Part shown: piece after piece, positions 22,042 to 33,163 of the stretch
How positions within the stretch are numbered: the first letter of the stretch is position 1
Layout of the letters: each line of letters begins with the position of its first letter
NCBI RefSeq assembly: GCF_000969765.1
Contig: NZ_CP011096.1
Span: 1-64,000, forward strand
Reading direction: 5' to 3'
Length of the DNA stretch: 64,000 nucleotides
Source: Mycoplasmopsis synoviae ATCC 25204
GTDB lineage: Bacteria > Bacillota_I > Bacilli_A > Mycoplasmatales > Metamycoplasmataceae
Program-made: the position numbers and the translations under genes
The notes under the pieces: model-generated
Database searches by the model: none
What the model was told of the DNA's origin: nothing
The model's input: the letters and a program-made list of their open reading frames with translations, nothing else

Positions 22042-24894
22042 ATTTAAAATTTTCTTTAGAAATTGACCAGTATATGAATGCGGTATTTTAGCAACTTGTT
22101 CAGGAGTTCCTGATGCTACTATTTTTCCACCGTTAACTCCACCATCAGGACCAAGGTCAATTATATAGTCACAAGATTTAATAACATCTAAGTTATGCTC
22201 TATTACTAAAACGGTATCACCGTTATCTACTATTCTATTTAGAATTTTAAGAAGTTTTTTAACGTCGTGAATGTGAAGCCCTGTTGTTGGCTCGTCTAAA
22301 ACATAAACAGTTCTTCCGGTTGGTTTTTTTTGCAGATAAGTAGCCAGCTTTATTCTTTGCGCTTCACCACCTGAAAGAGTTGTTGACATTTGCCCTAGCT
22401 TTATATAACCAAGACCAACTTCTTGCATAATTTTTAGTTTTTCAGTGATTTTTATTTTATTTTCAAAAAACTTTAAAGCCTCATCGACTGACATATCTAA
22501 AACATCAGATATATTTTTAAAGTGGTATTTAATTTCAAGCGTTTCTTTGTTATATCTTTTACCATCACAGTCATCACAAGATACATAAACGTCAGGCAAA
22601 AAATGCATTTCAATTTTTATAAAACCATCACCAGAACATTTTTCACATCTTCCACCTGGAACGTTAAATGAAAATCTTCCCTTTTGATAACCTCTAACTT
22701 TAGATTCTTCTATATTTGCAAATATATCTCTAATATCATCAAATACGCTTGTATAAGTTGCTGGGTTACTTCTTGGAGTTCTACCAATTGGATTTTGATT
22801 AACTGAAACTATCTTATCTACTAATTTAAGGTTTTTAAAACCTTTAAATTTAGCTTTTTTATGTCTAGTTCCTTCCATTAGGTTTTCAGATTGCATTCAA
22901 CTTCTTACAAATATTTCATTTATAAGAGTTGACTTTCCTGATCCAGAAACCCCAGTAACTCCGATAAATTTTCCAAGCGGAATATTTACATCAATATTTT
23001 TTAAATTATTTTCAGAAGCGCCTAATATTGAAATAACTTTACCATTACCTGATCTTCTTGATTTAGGTATTTCAATACTTTCTTTACCTGATAGATATTT
23101 AGCAGTAATTGAATCTTTTGATTCAATGAATTCTTCTAGCGGTCCGCTAGCTACTATCTCGCCACCTTCAAGCCCTGCTTTGGGGCCTATTTCTACAAGG
23201 TAGTCAGCTGCAAACATGGTTTCTTCGTCGTGTTCGACTACTATTAGAGTATTACCTAAATCAACCATTTTCTTTAAAGCGTTTATTAGCTTTTGGTTAT
23301 CGATTTGGTGCAGTCCTATAGAAGGCTCATCTAAAACATATAAAACGCCAGTTAGATTTGATCCTATTTGAGTTGCTAGTCTTATTCTTTGCGCCTCACC
23401 ACCTGAAAGAGTTTCGGCCGCTCTATTTAAATTTAAATAGGTAAGCCCTACATTTTTTAAAAATGTTAGCCTATTAATTATTTCTTTAGTAATTAAATTT
23501 GAAATTTGTTTTTCTTGATTTGTTAAATGGTTTTCAACTAAATTTTCGATTTCAATTAAACAATCTGAAATTGAAAGTTGAATGTAATCATTTATGTTTT
23601 TACCATTAATTCAAACCGCAAGCGCGTTTTTATTTAGCCTTGCTCCTTTACAGCTACCGCATGTAAAAGAACCCATGAATTTATTTAGATACTCACGAGT
23701 ACGATCTGATGAAGTCTCATAATACATTCTTTCTATTTTATCAAGTATACCTTCAATATACCCATATCTATTAACGGTATTGCCGTTAACTGATGTTATT
23801 GAATATGAAAGTTTTTCATCTTCGACTTTAGTTCCGTATTTAATGTATTCGATTCATTCTTTTTTAAGCTCATCTACTGGAACATCAAGAGGAACTTTAT
23901 AATGATTAAGCATTATTTTAAATTCTTGTCATTCCATATTCATGGAATTAACGGTATTTTCAAAATACTTAATAGCTCCATCTTCAAGGGTTTTTCACAT
24001 TTCAGGAATTATTGACTCAAAGTCAGCTTTATATTGAATTCCTAAACCTTTACAGTCTTCGCACATTCCATAAGGAGCGTTAAAACTAAATAAACGAGTT
24101 TCAATTTTAGGCATTGAAAAATCTTTATGAATACAAGAATGTTTTTTAGAAAACATAAATTCTTTGTTTAAATCTAAGTTTTCCACAATTACTATTCCAT
24201 CTGATTTTTCGGTTGCAATTTCAATTGATTCTGCAATTTTATTGTAATTATTTTCATTTAAAACAACTCTATTGACAATAATGTCAATAGAATGTTTATT
24301 GTTTTTATTTAAAGTTATTTTCTCGTCAAGATTATAAATTTGTTTATTAATTCTTACTCTTAAGTAATTTTCTTTGATAAGAGAATCTAAAAGGTTTTGA
24401 TGCGTTCCTTTTTGAGAATCAACAACTGGTGAATAAATTATGAGCTTAGAATTTTCAGGTTGCTTATAGATTTCATTTAATATATCTTTAGAGCTTTGTC
24501 CTGTTATTTTAATTTTATGAGTAGGACAATGTGGAATTCCAATTCTTGCAAATAAAAGTCTAAAATAGTCAAAGATTTCAGTAATAGTTCCAACAGTAGA
24601 ACGAGGATTATTATGAACTGTTTTTTGTTCAATTGAAATCGAAGGAGAAAGCCCTTCTATAGAATCAACGTTGGGCTTTTTGGTTCCACCTAAAAACATT
24701 CTTGCATAACTACTTAAAGAATCAACGTATCTTCTACGTCCTTCTTCGTATATGGTATTAAATGCAAGTGAACTTTTACCGCTACCGCTTAGTCCGGTAA
24801 AGACAATTAGCTTGTTTCTAGGAAGAGATAGTGAAACATTTTTTAAATTGTTTTCTCTAGCCCCTTTAATTGTTATAAATTCGTTATTTTTCAT
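22039..24894 (-). CDS. uvrA: Excinuclease ABC subunit A
   Basis: 951 aa with several UGA Trp codons. UvrA is the damage-recognition ATPase of nucleotide excision repair. First ATP site [23 protein letters not shown] near residue 34, second [15 protein letters not shown] near 660, zinc-finger cysteine pairs ([19 protein letters not shown]...CDDCDGKRY), ABC signature [12 protein letters not shown] and [13 protein letters not shown] at 24894. It pairs functionally with uvrB at 61673. Confidence 0.97.
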
Positions 24895-24936
24895 TATTAA
24901 CTATTTTAACATTATGGTTAAATTAATAACTAATTA

Positions 24937-25662
24937 TTATTTAGAATTTGGTAATTTTTTATTTGAAATTAAAAAATTAATGTCGCTATCTTTATAAAAC
25001 ATTTTTAATTTGTCAAAACATCTAATAGTTCATAGGTTTAAAGGTAGATTGTAAGATATCAATTCCTTTTTATTTTTTAAATAAAGCTTTCAACTTGGAT
25101 GTAAAAAGTTGCAAGTATTTAAAATTAAATCTTTTTCTATTTTTAATAGACTTTCCATTGAATCAAATAAATAACCAAGTTTTAAATTTGGATTTATTTT
25201 TTTAAGTAAAATCAAACTTTGAAAATTAAATGACGAGAAAACTATTTTATTTTCAAAGTTTAAATATTCAGAAACTAAATCATATAAAAGCTTTTCGATA
25301 TTTAAATAATGAATTTTATCCGTTTTAATTTCGATATTAATAATTTTAAATTTATCGAAATATAAATCTAAAAAATCTTCTAAAAGCATTAAGCTTTGTT
25401 TTTCTACTTTGTTTTTAAAATAAAATGCGTAGTTGTAATCTTTTAAATCTTCGTAATTATTTTTATAAACTTCTAAATCAACACCTGTAGTTCTTAAAAT
25501 AGATTCATCGTGAATTATTACAATTTTATTATTTTTAGTTAAATGAATATCTAGTTCAACGCCATCAAAATTATGTTTAAGCGCTAAATCAAAAGCTAAT
25601 TTTGTATTTTCAGGAGCTTTATCAAAGTATCCTCTATGACCTAAAATATATTTATTTTCCAT
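24937..25662 (-). CDS. Glycerophosphodiester phosphodiesterase
   Basis: 241 aa GDPD family enzyme that releases glycerol-3-phosphate from deacylated phospholipids. Motifs: GHRGYFDKAPENTKLAFDLA at residues 7-26, GVELDIHLTKNNKIVIIHD with the catalytic Glu/Asp/His, INIEIKTDK. The C-terminus LWTIRCFDKLKMF fits the family VWTVN segment. No signal peptide, so cytoplasmic. In mycoplasmas such enzymes can feed glycerol oxidation and peroxide formation; whether this one does is unknown. Confidence 0.9.
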
Positions 25663-25943
25663 ATTTATTTAATTTAAAAAAATATTATTAATTATTTTAT
25701 TTTTTTTGGTAAAATTTTACAGCTTTAAAAAGCAAAATAAATTTACTTTCTTTTTATTTTTTAAATTATCAATATTTTAAATGAAAGTAAAGTTGCTATG
25801 CAACAAACAGTTTTTCGAATTTTTCGTTTAACTTTTCCTTTAATTTTATAAATAATAAAAAAACATAAAACAGATTCGTCTCTTTATGTTTTTTTATTTT
25901 ATTTTAAAAATAAAAAGCTGAAAAAATAAATATATAATTAGTA
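25663..25943. terminator. Intergenic region with a long terminator-like hairpin
   Basis: No gene is supported. A stem of aaaaaaacataaa with tttatgttttttt at about 25856-25896 encloses a GC-richer loop, with T or A runs on both sides, so it could end transcripts from either direction. The remainder is very AT-rich. Confidence 0.5.
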
Positions 25944-26112
25944 AATGCTTGCAAGAAAAAGTTCAAAAATGTTTTATAGATATTTTTTAAGAAATTTAGT
26001 TTTCATATAATTTATTCATTAATCGTTTTTACTGTTTATTTGTATTTTATTTTGTTTTCTTTTCTTACTATTTATAATAATTGATCTACAGATAATCATC
26101 CAGGCAAAGTAG
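25944..26112 (+). pseudogene. Truncated N-terminal fragment of the 40734 permease family
   Basis: The stretch SSKMFYRYFLRNLVF followed after a one-base deletion by IIYSLIVFTVYLYFILFSFLTIYNNWSTDNHPGK matches the N-terminus of the permease at 40734-41756 (NSKMFYRIFFRKFSFPIIY... NWSTDNHPGK). The frameshift is at the AGAAATTT segment and the homology stops exactly where the dispersed repeat begins (26113). It is a dead, truncated paralogue. Confidence 0.75.
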
Positions 26113-26207
26113 CCTGCGTTTCCAAGTTGTAATGAAGAAAAAAACGAATACATCTATAAATAAGGCGTATTCGTTCCCACATTGTAACTTCCAAGTTACA
26201 ATGTGGG
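26113..26207. repeat. Dispersed hairpin repeat, copy 2, with perfect 15-bp palindrome
   Basis: 26113-26188 matches 11502-11574. It holds two nested stems: acgaatac / gtattcgt, then CCCACATTGTAACTT (26176-26190) with its exact complement at 26193-26207 across a 2-base loop. The second stem carries the same sequence as the left end of the decayed IS (34558 onward). Confidence 0.8.
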
Positions 26208-26237
26208 AAAAGTGCCTTTGTAGGTACTTTTTAAAAT

Positions 26238-27086
26238 TTATAAATTTGCTTTTCATTTATTTATTATTTGGATTGAATTATTTAATTTTTCTCTTAAATT
26301 GCTATCTAAAATCAAAAGGTTCTCAAAAAGTAAATCAGCAATTAAAAGTTGTGATCACTTTGAAGAAAGTGGAATATTTAAATGTTTAGAAGTAATTTTT
26401 TCATATAAAATAACAACATCATTTTTTGTTATTAAATTACTTTTTTTCTTTGAAGTAATTAATATTATTTGAACTTTTTTCTCTCTACATTGCTTAATTG
26501 TAAAAGCAGCTTCAGGCGAATTTAAATTATCAGAAAATAAAACACAAACATCTTCAGTTGTAGCATTACCTAAAACTGGTAAAAACAAATGAAAATCATC
26601 ATGAGCAATGACATTTAAACTAACTTTATATAAATTTGAAACTAAAGTTTCAGCCATTCTCTTTGAGCTACCAGCTCCATGAATTAATATACGTTTTGAA
26701 TTGTATATTATTTGGGCTGCTTTTTCTATTATTTTTTGCAATTCATTTGTATATAAATTATCAAGAACATATTTATTACCTGCTACTATTGTGCTTATAT
26801 TATTATCCTGCGAAGTAGAAAGAGGATATTTTTCATTTAATTTTTGTAAATTTTTATTTATAAAAATAATAGCTTCTTTAAAATTTTTAAATCCATATTT
26901 TCTAACAAATCTAAAAACTGTAGCAGTTGAAACATTTGCAAGCTTAGCTAAATCTTCTATTGAATAATTAAAAACTTCTCCTTGAAATCCATTTATAAAT
27001 TCTAAAACTTTATTTTCTGAATTTATAAGCTTAGAATTATTAAGCAAAATTGGATGAGATATTTGAGATTTTTCTTGTTTTTTCAT
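26238..27086 (-). CDS. RpiR-family transcriptional regulator (HTH plus SIS domain)
   Basis: 282 aa after reading a UGA at 26355. N-terminal RpiR helix-turn-helix: EDLAKLANVSTATVFRFVRKYGFKNFKEA at about residues 45-75. The SIS sugar-phosphate-binding domain follows (KRILIHGAGSSKRMAETLVSNL; VCVLFSDNLNSPEAAFTIKQC). It is divergent from the php-ula operon and separated by 225 bp containing paired palindromes, so it most likely controls that operon in response to a phosphorylated sugar or sugar acid, and itself. Confidence 0.88.
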
Positions 27087-27135
27087 AAAAAATTAAAAAT
27101 TTTTTAAATTTTTTTAAAAATTACATTTGAAATTT

Positions 27136-27150
27136 TGTAAAAAATTTACA
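27136..27150. promoter_or_regulatory. Operator 1 of the rpiR-php control region
   Basis: Perfect palindrome TGTAAA-AAA-TTTACA. A second site with the same arms lies 63 bp away at 27199. Probable RpiR binding site by position and symmetry. Confidence 0.6.
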
Positions 27151-27164
27151 TTAAATTTGTTGAT

Positions 27165-27170
27165 ATTATA
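27165..27170 (-). promoter_or_regulatory. -10 element of rpiR
   Basis: TATAAT on the minus strand, 79 bp from the rpiR ATG and lying between the two operator palindromes, which would allow autoregulation. Confidence 0.45.
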
Positions 27171-27198
27171 CAAAATAAAATAAATACATTAATTTTTT

Positions 27199-27213
27199 TG
27201 TAAATTTTTTACA
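27199..27213. promoter_or_regulatory. Operator 2 of the rpiR-php control region
   Basis: TGTAAA-TTT-TTTACA, the core of a larger perfect inverted repeat with 12-bp arms (27193-27204 and 27208-27219). Centre-to-centre distance to operator 1 is 63 bp, six turns of B-DNA. Confidence 0.65.
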
Positions 27214-27229
27214 AAAAAATTGCTTTAAC

Positions 27230-27288
27230 GCCTAAAAAATGGCTTATTTTTTAAGTATAATTATTTTATATAAGGCCAATTTTTAGGC
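27230..27288 (+). promoter_or_regulatory. php-ula promoter within a 14-bp inverted repeat
   Basis: TATAAT at 27256-27261 is flanked by GCCTAAAAAATGGC (27230-27243) and GCCAATTTTTAGGC (27275-27288), which pair with one mismatch. The right arm would be in the transcript leader. A strong aaaggaga Shine-Dalgarno precedes the php ATG. Confidence 0.55.
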
Positions 27289-27311
27289 ATATATTTATTA
27301 AAAAGGAGATT

Positions 27312-28373
27312 ATGGAAAATAAATTTGCTCGTACAGTTTTAGGTGATATTCCAGTTGAAAAACTAGGTATTACTGATTGCCACGATCATTTTATTAAAAA
27401 TGGTGGACCTGAAGTTGAAGAACACATTGATTTTTTAATGTTAAATGTTGATGCTTCAATTAAGGAATTCAAAGAATTCATTGACAGAGGTGGTTCAACA
27501 ATAGTTACTATGGATCCACCAAATGTTGGTCGTGACGTTTTAAAAACTTTGGAAATAGCAAATGCTGTTAAAAATTTAGGTGGAAACGTAATTATGTCAA
27601 CTGGTTTTCACAAAGCAAAATTTTATGACAAATATTCTTCATGGCTAGCGGTTGTCCCAACTGAAGAAATTGTTAAGATGTGCGTTGCCGAAATTGAAGA
27701 AGGTATGGACGAATATAATTACAATGGACCTGTAGTTAAGCGTTCAAAAGCTAAAGCTGGAATAATAAAAGCAGGAACTGGTTATGGCGCAATTGATAGG
27801 CTTGAATTAAAAGCTTTAGAAGTAGCTGCTAGAACTTCAATTTTAACTGGTTGTCCTATTTTAGTGCACACTCAACTAGGAACAATGGCACTTGAAGTTG
27901 CTAAACATTTAATTGGTTTTGGAGCCAATCCAGATAAAATTCAAATATCACATCTAAACAAAAATCCAGATAAATATTACTATGAAAAAGTAATTAAAGA
28001 AACTGGAGTTACTTTATGTTTTGATGGTCCTGATAGAGTCAAATATTATCCAGATTCTTTATTAGCTGAAAATATTAAATATTTAGTTGATAAAGGACTT
28101 CAAAAACATATCACACTTTCTCTTGATGCTGGAAGAATTTTATATCAAAGAAATTATGGACTAACAAAAGGAAAACAAACTTTTGGTTTAGCATATTTAT
28201 TTGATAGATTCTTGCCTTTATTAAAACAAGTTGGTGTATCAAAAGAGGCAATTTTTGATATTTTAGTAAATAATCCAAAAAGAGTTCTTGCCTTTGATGA
28301 AAAAAGAAACTTTGATCCTTTAAAAGTATCAAAAGAAGTTTTAGAATTAAAAAAAGAACTTAATTTAAATTAA
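27312..28373 (+). CDS. php: Phosphotriesterase-like lactonase (amidohydrolase superfamily)
   Basis: 353 aa. The PTE family metal ligands are visible: HDHF near residue 24 (GITDCHDHF), HTQLGTMALEV, QISHLNKNPDKYYY and the Asp of SLDAGR; a bridging Lys is likely in GIIKAGTGYG. Mycoplasma homologues of this group have been reported to hydrolyse phosphorylated pentonolactones. Here it heads an ascorbate-type PTS operon that lacks UlaG, so it plausibly supplies the lactone-opening step. First gene after the RpiR-controlled promoter. Confidence 0.88.
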   Translation: MENKFARTVLGDIPVEKLGITDCHDHFIKNGGPEVEEHIDFLMLNVDASIKEFKEFIDRGGSTIVTMDPPNVGRDVLKTLEIANAVKNLGGNVIMSTGFHKAKFYDKYSSWLAVVPTEEIVKMCVAEIEEGMDEYNYNGPVVKRSKAKAGIIKAGTGYGAIDRLELKALEVAARTSILTGCPILVHTQLGTMALEVAKHLIGFGANPDKIQISHLNKNPDKYYYEKVIKETGVTLCFDGPDRVKYYPDSLLAENIKYLVDKGLQKHITLSLDAGRILYQRNYGLTKGKQTFGLAYLFDRFLPLLKQVGVSKEAIFDILVNNPKRVLAFDEKRNFDPLKVSKEVLELKKELNLN

Positions 28374-28393
28374 TATTTTAGGAAAATAATATT

Positions 28394-30124
28394 GTGAAAA
28401 AGAAAATAAACGTTAAAGCGCTTATTGGATTAATTGCTGTGTTAGTAGTTTTCTTTCTTACAGCAGGAATTACCTATGCTGTAAGAATGGGAGCTTATAA
28501 TGATTCTTTTGGAGCAGCTACTACATTTTTTGTTGATAATGTATTAGTTGGAAACTTCATGGGATCTGTAACAATTTTAATCGGTACAGTCGTTTTTGCT
28601 GGTTACTTAATTTTAGGTCGTAACTTTACTGATTCCTTTTCTGGAATGCTTAAAGCTATGATCGGAGTAATTATGCTTAAAATTGGAGCTGGGACTTTAA
28701 TTGGTTTAGCTAGACCAATTTTTAGTGCTATCTCTAAATTAGGAACTTCAGTTGTTCCTCTTGATCCATACTTTGTATGAAATGATTCAGCTGCGTGATT
28801 AAAAAATCTTAATGCTGGATATGAAGCTTGAATAGCATATGCAATGTTACTTGGATTTTTTGTAAACATTGTAATGGTAATGCTTCGTAAATATACCAAT
28901 ACACATTCAATTATGCTTACTGGGCATGTAATGTTTCAACAATCTGCGGTTGTTGTTCCTATTGTGTATTTCCTTTTATTTTATACACAAGGACTTGAAG
29001 TAAATTCAGGTCAAATTTTTGGAATCATCATCATTAGTTCATTATTACTTGGACTATATTGATCTATTGGTTCTAGTGCCACAATTAAAGGTTCAGATGC
29101 AATTACAGGTAATGCTGGATTTTGTGTGGGCCACCAACAAATGCTCGGATTATCAATTGCTTATGGAATTGGCAGATTCTTTGGTAGAAAAGAAGATTCA
29201 GCAGAAACTAAAAAAATAAGTAATAAAATTAAAATATTTGAAGATAATATTTTTACTCAAACTATTTTAATATTTATATTATTTTTGGTTTTAATTTTAA
29301 TCGCTCAATTTTCTTCACTACCTTCAAATGATCCAAATACAGTTAATACAATTAGATTTGTAAATTCAGATGGAGCAATAAACCCTGTGTATTCACAGTG
29401 AAATGTTGATGCTAAATTCTGAGTGATAAATATTTTACTTGGTTCAATGAAAATAGTAGCCTCAATATTAGTACTTCAAGCTGGAGTTAGAATGTTTGTT
29501 ACTGAATTGCAACAATCATTTCAAGGTATTTCAGAAAAACTAGTTTCAGGTTCTGTAGTTGCAGTTGACGTTGCTGCTACATATGGTTTTAGTATGAACT
29601 CTGTAACTTATGGATTTGCTTCTGGAACTATTGCTCAATTTGTAGCAGTTGGAATATTAATTGGTATTTCAAAAGGAACTAACGGAAACTTTCCAATAGT
29701 AATTCCACTTTTTATAACTTTATTTTTTAACTCTGGTTCAATTGGTGTATTTGCAAATGCATCAGGAGGATATAAAGCATCGATAATAGTACCAGCTATA
29801 TTTGGATTTTTAGAAATTTTTATAATTGCTTTTGGTATATTTGCCCTAAAAAGCCATGCTGTTGCTATAAATTCAGCTGATTCACTTCCATTTAGAACTG
29901 GATTCCTTGGAATGTTTGACTGAAACTTCTTCTTTGGATTAAGTCTTGGAGTTGGTTCTTGAGCAAAACCACTTGCAATAATTGTTTTTGCTATTGTACT
30001 TCCTTTAGCTCTTGTATTTGTTTCACAAATAGTGGATTCAAATCGTCAATACAAAAAAACATACTTGCAAAAACTTTTTAAAATAAATGTAAATTTATTA
30101 AAAACACAAGAAAACGCTGCTTAA
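28394..30124 (+). CDS. ulaA: PTS ascorbate-type IIC permease (UlaA/SgaT)
   Basis: 576 aa, roughly 110 residues longer than E. coli UlaA. Predicted multi-spanning permease with family segments GYLILGRNFTDSFSGMLKAMIG, GHVMFQQSAVVVPI, SSATIKGSDAITGNAGFCVGHQQMLG and FPIVIPLFITLFFNSGSIGVFANASGGYKA. Many UGA Trp codons. The start is GTG at 28394 with tttaggaaaa as Shine-Dalgarno; no ATG fits. It carries the substrate into the cell while UlaB phosphorylates it. Confidence 0.92.
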
Positions 30125-30152
30125 ATTAAAAAATAAAATAAAAAGGAAACAA

Positions 30153-30434
30153 ATGAAAATTTTATGTATATGCGGAAGTGGAATGGGTACTTCTATGATT
30201 ATCAAATTAAAAGTAACCCAAGCCATGAAAGAATTAAATATTCAAGGTAATGTAGAAGCATTAGGTTTAGGTCAAGGGAAAAGTTTTGTTCCAAATTTTG
30301 ACGTAGTGCTTTGCACACAAAATTTTGTATCAGAAATCAAAAACGATAAAGTTTTAGTTTATGGTTTAAAAAACGTAATGGATGTTAACGAAATCAAAGC
30401 AGCACTTTCTGATGCTAAAGAAAAAGGAAGATAA
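30153..30434 (+). CDS. ulaB: PTS ascorbate-type IIB component
   Basis: 93 aa. Phosphoryl-carrying IIB of the lactose/ascorbate fold with the P-loop MKILCICGSGMGTSMIIKL; the Cys at the loop is the phosphorylation site. Its TAA overlaps the ulaC ATG (ATAATG). aaaggaa Shine-Dalgarno. Confidence 0.93.
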   Translation: MKILCICGSGMGTSMIIKLKVTQAMKELNIQGNVEALGLGQGKSFVPNFDVVLCTQNFVSEIKNDKVLVYGLKNVMDVNEIKAALSDAKEKGR

Positions 30435-30913
30435 TGTCAAGGAAATTAAATTTTCTTGAAAATTTAATTGAAAATGATTCAATTTTACTCCAACAAGAAG
30501 CTAGCAATTGACAAGAAGCAATTAAACTTTCAACAAATCTATTAGAAAAAGCAAAAATAATTAACCAAAATTATTACTTAAACATTTTAGAATCAACTGC
30601 TAAATATGGTCCTTATTACGTGATAATGGATGGCTTTGCCATGCCGCATGCTTCAGGAACAAGTGATAGCGTTTTTGGTAATGGATTTTCTTTAGTTACT
30701 TTAAAAAATCCAGTTGTTTTTGAAAATAACGTTAAAGTAAGCGTACTTGTTTGCGTGGCAGCAATTGATGGTGAAACTCATACAAAAATAGCTATCCCGC
30801 AACTAGTTGCTATTTTTGAAAGCCCTGAAAATATTGCAAAAATAGCAAGTTTTCAAACTAAAGAGCAAGTAATTGATTTTATTTCTAAAATTGATTACAC
30901 CAAATATTTATAG
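30434..30913 (+). CDS. ulaC: PTS ascorbate-type IIA component
   Basis: 159 aa, mannitol/fructose-type IIA fold. Active-site histidine in DGFAMPHASGT near residue 70; GFSLVTLKNPVVF and CVAAIDGETHTKI follow. It passes phosphate from HPr to UlaB. ATG overlaps ulaB's stop. One UGA Trp at the SNWQEA position. Confidence 0.93.
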
Positions 30914-30922
30914 AAAGAAAAA

Positions 30923-31576
30923 ATGAATAAACCCTTATTACAAATTGCTCTTGATTTTTGAGAAATTCAAGACGCTATTTTAGCGGTAAAAAAAGCGAAA
31001 AAATACATTGACGTTATTGAAGTTGGAACTATTTTAATTGCTTCTCAAGGTAAAAAAGCCATAAAAGTTCTAGCTGAAGAATTTCCTGATAAAATCATAG
31101 TTGCCGATGGTAAAATAGCAGATGCTGGAAAAATTTTTGGAAAAATGTTTTTTGAAAATAAAGCCAGATTTACAACCTGCATTTGTGCTGCCGAAATTCC
31201 TACAATTAAAGACACAATGGAAATTGCAAAAACTTTTTCGCCTCTAAATGAAGTGCAAATGGAAATGACAAATAATTTTACTTGAGATCAAGTTCAAAAA
31301 TGAAAAGAAATTAATGTCCCACAAGTTGTTTGACATCGTTCTAGAGATTTACAAGCTAGTGGAGTTAAATGAAACCAAAACGATATAGATAGCGTTAAAA
31401 AGCTAGCAAATATGGGCTTTAAAGTTACAGTTACTGGTGGAGTTACAAAAGAAGATATTAAACTTTTTAAAGGTATTCCAATTTATATTTTTATTGCAGG
31501 TAGAACTATTTATGGCGCAGAAAATCCTGAATTAGCTGCTAAAGAATTAAAAGATGAAATCAATAAATACTGATAG
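30923..31576 (+). CDS. ulaD: 3-keto-L-gulonate-6-phosphate decarboxylase
   Basis: 217 aa, orotidine-5'-phosphate decarboxylase superfamily. [12 protein letters not shown] start, [24 protein letters not shown] with the catalytic Asp and Lys, [26 protein letters not shown] and [10 protein letters not shown] all align with UlaD. Product is L-xylulose-5-phosphate. Five or more UGA Trp codons. The last 23 bases overlap ulaE. Confidence 0.95.
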
Positions 31577-32429
31577 ATTACTTGGAATTTATGAAAAAGC
31601 CATAAATGAAAAATTTTCGCTAGAAGAAAAAATCAAAATAGCTAAAAAAGCTAATTTTGATTTTATGGAATTTTCAGTAGATGAAACAGATAAAAAACTA
31701 GCTAGACTTAATTGGACTAAAAATCAAATTAAAAAAGTGCAGCTTTTATTAATTGAAAATGACTTCACTTTTAATTCAATGACTTTATCTGGTCTTAGAA
31801 AATATCCATTTGGATCACATGATCCAAATATTAGAAAAACTTCAAGAAATATTATTAAAAAAGCCATTTTACTTGCTAAAAAATTAAACATTAGAACCAT
31901 ACAAATGGCAGGTTATGATGTTTATTATGAAAAAAGCGATAACCAAACCTTAAAATATTTTTATCAAAATTTAAAATATGCTCTAAAATTAGCTGCTAAA
32001 TACTCGGTAATGCTTTCTTTTGAGGTTATGGATACTGAATTTATGGGACTTAATTCAAGAATTATGCCTTGAATTGAAAAACTAAATTCGCCCTATATTA
32101 CTATTTATCCAGATTTAGGTAATATTTACCAATGATGCAAAAAAGAAAATCTTGAAAAAGAATTTCTTTTAGCTAAAAATAAAATAGTTGCATTTCATTT
32201 TAAAGATACCTTGCCAGGTAAATTTAGAGATATTGAATTTGGACAGGGTTCAGTTGATTTTAATTATTTATTAAAAATAATTAAAAAACATAAACTAAAT
32301 CAACCAATGATGATAGAAATGTGATCTAAAAACAATCCAGAAGAAACTTTTAATCAGGCAGTTGAAAAAATAGCTAAAGCTAGAGATTTTTATTATCAAA
32401 AATGAAACGAAGTAAATAAAAATAAATAA
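31554..32429 (+). CDS. ulaE: L-xylulose-5-phosphate 3-epimerase
   Basis: 291 aa xylose-isomerase-like TIM barrel. [17 protein letters not shown] start, [55 protein letters not shown] and [20 protein letters not shown] match UlaE. It makes L-ribulose-5-phosphate. Starts inside ulaD and ends TAATG on ulaF. Confidence 0.95.
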
Positions 32430-33163
32430 TGAATAAAATCCCATCAAAATACCATAAAGAATTACAAGATTTAAAAAAACAAGTTTATGAGGCTAATATG
32501 CTACTTGTTAAATATAACCTAGTAATTCATACCTGAGGAAATGTATCAGGAATTACTAAAGATCGCAAATTTATGGTCATAAAACCAAGTGGCGTTTCTT
32601 ATGAAAAATTATCTTGAGAAGATATGGTAGTTACTGACTTAGAAAATAATATCTACGAAAGTAAATATAATCCATCAGTTGATACTCCAACTCATAGCCT
32701 TTTATATAAAGAAAATAGTCAAATCAAAGGAATTATTCACACTCATAGCATTAATGCTGTTGGCTTTGCTCAGGCTGGCAAAGAAATTCCATGTTATGGA
32801 ACAACTCATGCTGATAATTTTTATGGACCAATTCCATGTACAAAAGCTCTTAGCAAAAAAGAAATTGAGTCTAATTACGAACATAATACTGGATTAAAAA
32901 TTATCAAGCACTTTAAAGAAAATAATTTAGATTTCAAAGCAACTCCAGCTGTTTTAGTTAAAGAACATGGTCCTTTTGCTTGAAGTTTTAAAGATCCTAT
33001 TGACGCTGTTAATATCGGTTTAACTTTAGAAACTGTTGCTAAAATGGCTCTTAATACTTTACTTGCATCATGAGGAAAAGTCACACCAGCTCAAAATGAA
33101 TTAATCCAAAAACACTACGATAGAAAACATTCAAAAAACGCTACCTATGGCCAAAGAAAATAA
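32429..33163 (+). CDS. ulaF: L-ribulose-5-phosphate 4-epimerase
   Basis: 244 aa AraD/UlaF class II aldolase family. VIHTWGNVSGI, VIKPSGVSYEKLSWEDM, TPTHSLLYKE, zinc-ligand IIHTHSINAVGFAQAG, THADNFYGPIPCT and VKEHGPFAW are all present. It yields D-xylulose-5-phosphate, feeding glycolysis or the pentose phosphate reactions. UlaF rather than AraD is chosen from context. ATG overlaps ulaE; its end overlaps the HAD gene by 17 bases. Confidence 0.93.
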
